This document shows positions 17,614-25,152 of a stretch of DNA of 64,000 nucleotides, one piece after another. Origin of the DNA: CAYNWT01 sp964450955 (GTDB lineage: Bacteria; Planctomycetota; Planctomycetia; Planctomycetales; Planctomycetaceae); the NCBI GenBank assembly GCA_964450955.1, contig CAYVFI010000011.1, positions 62,001 to 126,000 on the forward strand, given 5' to 3'. The notes beneath the pieces were generated by a model, which was not told the DNA's origin, searched no databases, and saw only the letters and a list, made by a program, of their open reading frames with translations. Each line of letters begins with the position of its first letter. The stretch's first letter is position 1. The position numbers and the translations under genes were made by a program.

Positions 17614-19434
17614 TTAAAGACTCTGTAGTTCGATCATGCGACGGAGATGTGAAGACGTGTCCCGGTGCAACTCGGCATAGGAACCGTGCTCAACAATCCG
17701 ACCATTCCCCAATACGTATACATAGTCTGAATTTTTTATCGTTGCTAGCCGATGAGCGATCACTACAACCGCCATCTGGCCACGCAGCGCATCGATACTC
17801 GCCTGAATGGCTGCTTCAGATTCCCCGTCCAAGGCACTAGTCGCCTCATCCAAGATTAACATGGCGGGCCGCTTGTATAATTCACGTGCAATAAATAGCC
17901 GCTGCCTTTGCCCTCCAGACAGCCGTACACCTCGATCACCCACAACGGTGTTGTACCCCTCCGGCATGGCCACGATAAACTCGTCCGCAAACGCCAACTT
18001 CGCGGCTTCATGGACTCTTTTCCTACACTCTGGATCCTTCAAATAGCCGTCTTCACTCAAGCAAATATTCCCTGCAATTGTCTCATCAAACACCACGGTT
18101 TCCTGGCAAACATAGCCAAGCTGACGTCGCCAGGTACGAGGATCGATCAGATTCGCATCCACACCATCGATCAGAATTCTGCCAGCCGTTGGCCGCAACA
18201 ACATAGTTAGAAGGTCGGCGACAGTAGACTTACCAGCACCGCTCCGCCCGACAAGTGCGACAGTTTGATTGGCGGCGAAGTCCAGATCCGCCACATCCAG
18301 TACGTCGCCGGCCTTACCTTCGTAGCTGAATGATACACCTTCGAAGCGAACACTGCCTTGAAAGTCCCCGACTCCCTGGGTGCCTCTCACCTCCGCGCTG
18401 TCAACACCCTGTCGCAGTTCATCCTGAACAATCTCAACTGACCCCATCAACTCAGCGGTTTGTTGCCACCCGGCCTGGCCGCCAAGCAGGGCCTTTGTAG
18501 CGCGGTCCAGTAGCAATAGGGCTACCAAAATCGCACCTAATGGCTGGCCAAGGAATTGCACATGAACCCCTATCAAAAGCAAAACAAGCGCAACGGACAA
18601 TGGCTCGCGAGCACTTACAGTAAAGGACCGCGCAATCCCAGTCCGGAGCTGAAAGCCAAAGACCCTACCGCAACTAGCGACGATCCTCTGCGACAGAACC
18701 GGAGCCTGCCCGGTCGCCATCAAGTACTTCAACGCATGGATCACCTGTACAATCTGCGTATTCAGATTAGACTGCTCGGCCGAAGTCTCACGAGAGAGCC
18801 TACGCACATAGCCGGTAAGCGTCTGCATACAACTAATAAAGAGACCACCTCCAAGAATGGCAATGCAAGCAAACTTCCAATTCGCCACCCAGACCATCAC
18901 CAGATAAACCACTGAAGCCAGAAACTGCATTAGAGTTGTAAGTACTGCACCGAAAGCTCGAACGAAACGATTCACTTGACCACCAAGCACATTGACATAG
19001 TGGCCGGTATTTCGAGACGCAAACGCCCGATACGAAAGATTCGTGTATGACTCGAACATACTCACACGGAGCTTCTGGATTAGCGTGGCTTCCAAGTAGA
19101 CCTTCAACGCCTCCGCAGCAAACTTGAGCACAGCCTTGAGAAGAAAGGCAAAGCCGATCAGCAGAAGCAACGGAACAACAGAGGTCGGCAACGGAAGCCA
19201 GCCCAGAAAACCGCCCGCTGCCCCGACCGCAGACTTGGACGGACTACCCTGACGATCAATCGCACCGAAGAGCGGGAGTAGCAGCGCGATCCCGAACCCT
19301 TCAGACAGAGTCGCAACCGGCGACAAAGCCATAAGGACGTAAACCCGCCGCCCTAGCATTTCCCGGAAGACAACAAAAATACGACCCAACCTTGCAAGCT
19401 GGGAGTCACCATGTGTCAGCGTACCGAACTGCAT
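17614..19434 (-). CDS. ABC transporter permease-ATPase, MsbA/PglK-like
   Basis: About 606 residues. An N-terminal six-helix exporter domain is followed by a nucleotide-binding domain with Walker A ALVGRSGAGKSTVADLL near residue 395, signature LSGGQRQRLFIARELYK, Walker B AMLILDEATSALDGES and the switch His in VVVIAHRLATIKNSD. As a full-length half-transporter placed between nusG-like and pse genes it probably flips a lipid-linked saccharide to the periplasm, as PglK or MsbA do. No Wzx flippase is visible. The ATG at 19434 overlaps the upstream TGA by one base; a TTG one codon earlier is an alternative. Confidence 0.85.
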   Translation of the reverse strand: MQFGTLTHGDSQLARLGRIFVVFREMLGRRVYVLMALSPVATLSEGFGIALLLPLFGAIDRQGSPSKSAVGAAGGFLGWLPLPTSVVPLLLLIGFAFLLKAVLKFAAEALKVYLEATLIQKLRVSMFESYTNLSYRAFASRNTGHYVNVLGGQVNRFVRAFGAVLTTLMQFLASVVYLVMVWVANWKFACIAILGGGLFISCMQTLTGYVRRLSRETSAEQSNLNTQIVQVIHALKYLMATGQAPVLSQRIVASCGRVFGFQLRTGIARSFTVSAREPLSVALVLLLIGVHVQFLGQPLGAILVALLLLDRATKALLGGQAGWQQTAELMGSVEIVQDELRQGVDSAEVRGTQGVGDFQGSVRFEGVSFSYEGKAGDVLDVADLDFAANQTVALVGRSGAGKSTVADLLTMLLRPTAGRILIDGVDANLIDPRTWRRQLGYVCQETVVFDETIAGNICLSEDGYLKDPECRKRVHEAAKLAFADEFIVAMPEGYNTVVGDRGVRLSGGQRQRLFIARELYKRPAMLILDEATSALDGESEAAIQASIDALRGQMAVVVIAHRLATIKNSDYVYVLGNGRIVEHGSYAELHRDTSSHLRRMIELQSL

Positions 19435-20072
19435 CAAACCGGCTCAACCAGAAAGCAATCAAACTCGATCAGCACTGACCTTTGGGCAAATGTGACGTTC
19501 ACAGCCAAGTAACCCTGAGCACGCCGATGACACACTACCCCCTCGCAACCTTTGAAGGGACCGCTCCGCACCCGGACCAACTCACCTGGCTGCAGCTTAT
19601 CCTCTACCCGTACAGGAGCCTCGCATTGAATCAGCATGGAAAGACGACGCAAGTCAAGACCCAGTGCCGACTTGTCTGACGCCAACGTCACGCTGGACAA
19701 ACAGTTCGTTTTCCAAGCCGCCTGCACCTCACTCAGCCCACCGAGCAAAAAGACGTAATTCGAGAAGAGCGGCACCCAACTCTTGCGAACTCGCCCGCCA
19801 GGAGACCGTGACCTCCTCATCACACACGGACCATAAAACGGGATCTCCATCGCCAGCAATCGCCGCATAAGATCCTTCTCGCGACGCGATCGCGTGTACA
19901 GCAAATGCCACCCTGCCGATTGGTCTGAATCGGCAAGTTCAAACAGGCCCTCAGGAAATCGATCGATCTCTTTGTCAAGAATAGGCACGTCAGCGCGCAC
20001 TCCGTGCTCCTGGGCGACACTCACCCACAAGCTGTAAACTATTTGATAATAATAACTTAGGTCAGACAACAC
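19434..20072 (-). CDS. NusG-family antiterminator paralogue (RfaH-like)
   Basis: 212 residues if the GTG at 20072 is used; the true start may lie further in, since the NGN domain begins only at SAGWHLLYTRSRREKDLMRR. The NGN core continues IPFYGPCVMRRSRSPGGRV and WVPLFSNYVFLLG. The C-terminal KOW domain is LVRVRSGPFKGCEGVVCHRR. Specialised NusG paralogues (RfaH, LoaP, UpxY) encoded at the head of polysaccharide operons keep RNA polymerase from stopping early in long transcripts. This one precedes about 19 kb of minus-strand genes, which fits that role. No ops-like recruitment site was identified. Confidence 0.85.
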   Translation of the reverse strand: MLSDLSYYYQIVYSLWVSVAQEHGVRADVPILDKEIDRFPEGLFELADSDQSAGWHLLYTRSRREKDLMRRLLAMEIPFYGPCVMRRSRSPGGRVRKSWVPLFSNYVFLLGGLSEVQAAWKTNCLSSVTLASDKSALGLDLRRLSMLIQCEAPVRVEDKLQPGELVRVRSGPFKGCEGVVCHRRAQGYLAVNVTFAQRSVLIEFDCFLVEPV

Positions 20073-20169
20073 TCTTATTCAGAGCCGCGCCCGTACCTAG
20101 AATGTCGTCACCGAAGAACCGGTCTGAACACCCAAACTGGAAGATTCGATTCAATCCAAACTCCGAAAC

Positions 20170-21672
20170 TTAGCCGACTTTGAGCCGCTCTCGAGGGCTA
20201 TCATTCGGGGTAACTTCACTGGATCGAATCAGTCGATGCATCTGAGCTTCAAAAGGCCTAAGCCCGACCATGAGTTCCTCAACCCAGGCACATACCGAAG
20301 CGGTATTACCGGGGTAACCAGAGACTCGCAGACGACCGGCCAGCGCGTCGCCAAAAACGAGGGGAATGTCTGTCCTGAACACGGGACGCTCGCCGCCAGT
20401 GCAGCGAGGTGACCACTTAGCGTGATACTCCTCGCCAATAGCTGGCATACTAACGTTGAGTTCGATTGAGTCTATGTCGAAGCGCTGGGCAAAGTCGATA
20501 AGAAGATCCCAGAGCTGATCCCACTCTCGAGAGCCTTGCAGGTGGGCCTGTAGCGGCATCGCACCACTGTCCCGTAACTTCTTATGCGGAACAAAGGATC
20601 CTGCAAGCCGTTTCATGCGGCGAGCCAACATACCCAGCTCTGTGTGCCCGAATGAACGCGTCACGACCAAAATCAGGATGACCAGCGCCGCCGAACCGAG
20701 GGCCAGATACTCGTTGTCCATCGCCATGCTGCCCAAGGCGCCAAGCCCGGCAATCGCACACAACACACCAACACCCAACAACAACTTGGGCCCCTCAACT
20801 CCACGAGCCATCAATTTGTGGTGGAGGTGGCCCCTATCCGTTTCATACAGACTCTTGCCGGTCATCTTCCGGCGAAGGATCGCCATAGCGACATCGAAGA
20901 TGGGAATCGTCCAGATCGCCGTTGGTACTACCAAGGCTGCCGTTGCAGGACCTTTTAGGGAACACTTGATTGCCAGCACGCCTAGCAACAGACCAATTAG
21001 CATACTGCCTGAGTCGCCCAGGAAGATCCTGGCCGGCGGAAAGTTGTAGACCAGAAATCCAGCCAGTGAACCGGCCAGGGCGACAGCAAAAATGGCGTAC
21101 GCCCCATGACCGTACATCGCAGCCATGCCGGCCAGACCCAGGCTGATAATGAGCCCCAGACTGCTTGCCAGGCCATCTACGCCGTCAATCAAGTTAAAGG
21201 CATTGATGGCACCCAGCAGCCAGAACATCGTGAATGGAATCGAGGCCACTCCCAGAGGAATCACAGTGCCAAGCAGAGAGAGTTTCTCGATCTGCAGGCC
21301 AAAACCCACCATAATCCCGGCCGCCAGGATTTGACCAAGCAACTTTTGGCGGCCGCGCATGCCACGGGCATCGTCCAAAACGCCAATCAAAACGATGAGA
21401 GACGATGCCGCCAGAATACCCCACAGAAAGCCAGCGTCAGCTAGAAGGGTCGGTTGCCATCGGTTTGGAACCAGCAGCGCGATTGCCACTCCGGTGATCG
21501 CCGACAGAAATACTGGAACACCACCGCTGACCGCTGTCCGAGTCTCGTGCAGCTTTCGGTGCCCGTCCGGATTGTCGACCAGACCCCACCTGAGCGCCAA
21601 CATCCGAAATAGCGGTGTTGCAATCAGACTAAGGACAGCCGTTATCGCGAATGTTCCAAATACTGCACGCAT
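20170..21672 (-). CDS. WecA/MraY-like polyprenyl-phosphate sugar-1-P transferase
   Basis: 500 residues with about ten membrane helices in the first 350. Family motifs: VDNPDGHRKLHETRTAVSGG near residue 33, LIGVLDDARGMRGRQKLLGQ, NAFNLIDGVDGLASSLG, FLGDSGSMLIGLLLG and the cytosolic TDRGHLHHKLM. It transfers a HexNAc-1-phosphate from UDP-sugar to undecaprenyl phosphate and so starts glycan assembly. A soluble extension of about 130 residues after the last helix (VSMPAIGEEYHAKWSP and beyond) is not part of WecA and is not recognised. It lies 97 bp upstream of the nusG-like gene. Confidence 0.88.
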   Translation of the reverse strand: MRAVFGTFAITAVLSLIATPLFRMLALRWGLVDNPDGHRKLHETRTAVSGGVPVFLSAITGVAIALLVPNRWQPTLLADAGFLWGILAASSLIVLIGVLDDARGMRGRQKLLGQILAAGIMVGFGLQIEKLSLLGTVIPLGVASIPFTMFWLLGAINAFNLIDGVDGLASSLGLIISLGLAGMAAMYGHGAYAIFAVALAGSLAGFLVYNFPPARIFLGDSGSMLIGLLLGVLAIKCSLKGPATAALVVPTAIWTIPIFDVAMAILRRKMTGKSLYETDRGHLHHKLMARGVEGPKLLLGVGVLCAIAGLGALGSMAMDNEYLALGSAALVILILVVTRSFGHTELGMLARRMKRLAGSFVPHKKLRDSGAMPLQAHLQGSREWDQLWDLLIDFAQRFDIDSIELNVSMPAIGEEYHAKWSPRCTGGERPVFRTDIPLVFGDALAGRLRVSGYPGNTASVCAWVEELMVGLRPFEAQMHRLIRSSEVTPNDSPRERLKVG

Positions 21673-21687
21673 AGAGATCAGTTCTGG

Positions 21688-24315
21688 TTAGGTCCGGCTT
21701 GGTTGCGTTTCGGCAACAGATGACGTTTCGAAATTACCACCATGGGCCTGTGAGGTTAGATCGTTCAAGAGTCGCGAATAGCCAGGTTCGTTAGGATCAA
21801 GACCGCTGGCCACTCTGGCTTCAAAAAGTGCAGCGTCTAGTTGGCCAGCTTCACGCAAAGCACGTGCCAGTTGGAAATGAGCTTCAGCCGAACCCGGGTG
21901 TTCGGCAACCGTTTCAGTGAATGTCTTTAAACTCTCTTCGGGGCGGCCCAACAACCCCAGAATAACACCGCGCGATAACATTGACTCTAACCCAGTCCGA
22001 CCCGCCTCCGCCTTCAGGCCTGCTGCAAGAACTCGATCGCGGTACCCAGGTGATGCTTTGACGCGCTGAAGCGATTGAACGAACCGAATTGCGCCAAAGC
22101 CATTTTGCGGACAAATATCCTCAACCAACCCGTCCAGGCCATAACGGCTTTGAAGCCCTGTCAGAACATCCCGGCCAACTCGCCAGCGAGTCGTCGCCAA
22201 CCCCTGCCGAAGAAACGACTTCCCGATGGGTCTGTCAGCAGGAACTTCCAACAGGTCTGATCCGGCTTTGCCGACGACTTTGTCATCATAAGGTTGCAGC
22301 AGTGCTGCTCTATGGTACAGCCCCTGATGACCGGCTGGCTCAAGCACAGAGGCCAGCCGCCCCGCATTGGCGAAGACCCTCGGGATTATGGGACACTGAC
22401 TAAAACTTCGCCGCAGACTGTGCAGTGCAGGCACAAGATTCTCCTGAACCTCCGCTGATTGCAGGGTCGCGGCAACATTCTGCGAACGACCGGTGCGACG
22501 GAACCGCAACACTGCTACGTACAGTCCTTCCACCGAAGCGCCTGTATCCAATTGCTGGTCGGTGTAGTCAGGCGAGATGCGTTTTAACTTTTCCCGCGCT
22601 TGCCGCTCGTAGCGATGCACCAGCAGACGAGCGTGTCGTCGGGCTGCTTCTGCCCCGGGTAGCTGTGCCAGGTCGTCAATTGCGGCATCTAACGCGGGAT
22701 CCGAGAGATTAGACTCCGAGGCTGTTTGCCCCAATGCGACATCCACCTCCGCCGCGGCTTGACACTTGATAACACCAACCACGGATATCAGGCACAGGGC
22801 GATCATCATGGAGGGCAACGCTAATCGCCCCGCCCATACAGAGGAGCCTTGGCCGCCTGTTCGAGCCGCAATGGAAGCCACGGCGCTGCCGATTAGCAAG
22901 CCTGCGGCCGTGAGAGTCGCAGGCATGATAATCCCGAAGTCAAACAACGCATGGATTGATTGACTGGATAACAGAAACAACAGCGCCACTGCGGTTCCAG
23001 CGGATTCTATGTTGCTCGTTCGGCCGACCCAGATCAGCCAACATCCCAACAGCAGGAAGACCAACACAACGCCCAAGCCGACTAAGCCTGCCTCGACCGC
23101 GATCTCAACATACTGGTTATCAGCGTTGACCGCCCACAGGCGTCCGAACTCAGAAACAAACGGTAAGTACGCGTATCGGTGAGTCCCCAATCCAGCCCCA
23201 AGGACGGGCAGTGCCTCAGTCACGTGCAAAGCGTCTTTCGCGTGCCGAATCCTGAACCGCTCATCAAGCTTCTCAGTATCAACTTTGGCAATTCGCTGCT
23301 TGAGTTCCCTATCTGCTTCGAGTGTGAAGACGACACCCACCGCGGTCGCCACCGCAAGTCCAGCCAGAAAAATTGGCCAGCCTGACCGCTTCCTGAATGC
23401 GAGGAACAGCAGCGACAGTACACCAGCCGCTGCGAAAGAAAGAGCACCACCGCGAGAAGTGGAAGCGACCACGCCTGCCACAAGAAGTCCTATGCCGGCC
23501 AGTAACCCAACCTGCATCGCATCAATCGCGGCCACTCGGGCCAAGAACCCTTCCAACACATTTTGTGTGGTTCGAACCGGCTTCCTGTCGAAGGCCCACA
23601 CCAAAAGTCCAATCGTCGCGGCTCCACCGATGTACAAAAACGCGATCGCATTATTTCGGTTTACAAACGACGCAAACGGATCGCCCCCATTCGTCAGGTC
23701 AACCATCCAGAACAACTTCTTGTTCCATGTGAACCTCTGAATCAAACCAAACACCACCAACGCCAAACCGTTGGCCATTAAGAATGCCCACAACAATCGC
23801 TGTGAAGATGGTGTTCGAAAGAGCGTGTACCCGAGGAAGAATGCCACGGTACCAAATGTGTAGCGAGCAACCTCAAGTGTTGTGAAGTGCGGATAGAAAG
23901 ACAGGTGCGTCGATGTGATCGGTTCACCCAGATCCCACTGGCCGAGTTCCTCCGACTGCAGCACACGGTCAGTGGTCAGTTGCTGAGGTATCGGAAGTAG
24001 CTGAACCGCCCCGATGCCGATGACGGCAAACATTGGAATGGCAAGTAGCGGAACCCGCAGACTGCTGGAATTGGGGGTTCGGATAACTCGAATTAGAACA
24101 ACTAACGCGGCAACCACGGCCGCGGCCAGCAAAGCGGAATAAAGCCAGACCTGTTCCTGGAACCGATAGCAGCCGAATGCCCACGGCGCAGCAGTGATCG
24201 CGACCAGCGTAATCGCTCGACCGACTAGCATCAGGGGCGCAGGAGCGCTCTCGATGTCGAAAGCACCCGAGCGCGAGCGTGGCCCGCTCAGCTTTGGGGT
24301 TCTTGAAGGGGTCAT
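21688..24315 (-). CDS. O-antigen ligase family protein with TPR tail
   Basis: 875 residues. The first 480 form about 12 membrane helices with the Wzy_C/O-antigen ligase features STSRGGALSFAAAGVLS and, in the large outer loop, PVLGAGLGTHRYAYLPFVS with WAVNADNQYVEIAVEAGLVG after it. The rest is soluble and ends in tetratricopeptide-like repeats (RPEESLKTFTETVAEHPGSA, QLDAALFEARVASGLDPNEP). Such proteins either polymerise repeat units or ligate glycan to a lipid or protein acceptor. The gene ends 16 bp before the WecA-like start, so the two are probably co-transcribed. Confidence 0.85.
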   Translation of the reverse strand: MTPSRTPKLSGPRSRSGAFDIESAPAPLMLVGRAITLVAITAAPWAFGCYRFQEQVWLYSALLAAAVVAALVVLIRVIRTPNSSSLRVPLLAIPMFAVIGIGAVQLLPIPQQLTTDRVLQSEELGQWDLGEPITSTHLSFYPHFTTLEVARYTFGTVAFFLGYTLFRTPSSQRLLWAFLMANGLALVVFGLIQRFTWNKKLFWMVDLTNGGDPFASFVNRNNAIAFLYIGGAATIGLLVWAFDRKPVRTTQNVLEGFLARVAAIDAMQVGLLAGIGLLVAGVVASTSRGGALSFAAAGVLSLLFLAFRKRSGWPIFLAGLAVATAVGVVFTLEADRELKQRIAKVDTEKLDERFRIRHAKDALHVTEALPVLGAGLGTHRYAYLPFVSEFGRLWAVNADNQYVEIAVEAGLVGLGVVLVFLLLGCWLIWVGRTSNIESAGTAVALLFLLSSQSIHALFDFGIIMPATLTAAGLLIGSAVASIAARTGGQGSSVWAGRLALPSMMIALCLISVVGVIKCQAAAEVDVALGQTASESNLSDPALDAAIDDLAQLPGAEAARRHARLLVHRYERQAREKLKRISPDYTDQQLDTGASVEGLYVAVLRFRRTGRSQNVAATLQSAEVQENLVPALHSLRRSFSQCPIIPRVFANAGRLASVLEPAGHQGLYHRAALLQPYDDKVVGKAGSDLLEVPADRPIGKSFLRQGLATTRWRVGRDVLTGLQSRYGLDGLVEDICPQNGFGAIRFVQSLQRVKASPGYRDRVLAAGLKAEAGRTGLESMLSRGVILGLLGRPEESLKTFTETVAEHPGSAEAHFQLARALREAGQLDAALFEARVASGLDPNEPGYSRLLNDLTSQAHGGNFETSSVAETQPSRT

Positions 24316-24681
24316 GGTCTATGGATGGTGGTGGCCAATCCCGCTTTTCCCGAACAGGCAGGGTTGCCTGAATCCGGATGTTAGACTGCGGAAGGTGCGA
24401 AATAAAGTTAGAACGCACTGAATCTACGGGTAAGTGACACGACGAAAGTAGCCCTCCGGCGAGTGAGACTCCTACCAGTGGCACTCCTAACGGTCGTATC
24501 GGTTGCTCGCCTGGCACTCCGAAGCCCGTTGGAGATTTCTCCCACTGCCCTCAAAGTCATTCCAACGAATCTACGCAACAGTTGCATTAAGAAACGTACA
24601 CAAAATGGGCTAGGTGCGATAAATGCCGGCAACAAATCCGGCACAAGGCAAACTAAACCAAAGTACATTACAACTGTTCGC
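24316..24681. other. Intergenic region upstream of the polysaccharide locus
   Basis: About 366 bp between the ybeY stop and the O-antigen-ligase start, both minus strand. It should contain the promoter of the polysaccharide operon, but I cannot point to a convincing -35/-10 pair. Open frames here on both strands lack motifs and are taken as chance. Confidence 0.35.
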
Positions 24682-25143
24682 TTAGGAGTCGGAGTACTCT
24701 GGAACCAAACCCATCGTCGCCAGGATCGCGATCTCCCGATCCCGCATCGCGGCTCTCAGCTGGTCTGTCGCATCGTCGTAGCCGCACAGATGCAAAGTCC
24801 CATGCACGACGTAGAGGCAGAGTTCGTCGTTAACGCTCCAGTCGAACCGCGTTGCCTGCTTCAACGCGATGGTGGGGGAGACAATCACTTCCCCGTCAAT
24901 TGCTCGACCGCCGGGCTTGTCGGCTTCATCCAGCAAGAAACTTAGAACATCCGTATCGTAGTCGTGTTGCAGGTGCTGCTTGTTCAGTGAACGCATTGTC
25001 GCTGAATCAACAACCGCCAAACTAATCTGTGCGGTGGATATGCCTTCGGCCTGCAAAGTCGCCGCCGCGGCCTGTTCAAGCGATGCCACATTTATGGGCA
25101 CAGCTGCTTGCTGATTGCAGGTCTCAATGCGGTAGTCAGTCAT
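24682..25143 (-). CDS. ybeY: Endoribonuclease YbeY
   Basis: 153 residues. ATMRSLNKQHLQHDYDTDVL followed by SFLLDE in the first half, and the metal-binding motif VVHGTLHLCGYDDATDQLR in the second, define YbeY, a zinc-dependent RNase for 16S rRNA 3'-end maturation and ribosome quality control. The canonical end of the motif is GYDH; here the third His is Asp (GYDD). The gene is 9 bp downstream of the HD-phosphohydrolase gene in the conserved phoH-HD-ybeY arrangement, which supports the name. Confidence 0.92.
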   Translation of the reverse strand: MTDYRIETCNQQAAVPINVASLEQAAAATLQAEGISTAQISLAVVDSATMRSLNKQHLQHDYDTDVLSFLLDEADKPGGRAIDGEVIVSPTIALKQATRFDWSVNDELCLYVVHGTLHLCGYDDATDQLRAAMRDREIAILATMGLVPEYSDS

Positions 25144-25152
25144 TCCGGTCGG

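Noticed and set aside
23285..23740. 151-residue plus-strand open frame over the O-antigen-ligase gene
   Set aside because: Antisense shadow of a well-supported membrane protein.
24463..24945. 160-residue plus-strand open frame over ybeY
   Set aside because: It is antisense to a clear ybeY, has no motif and odd composition.
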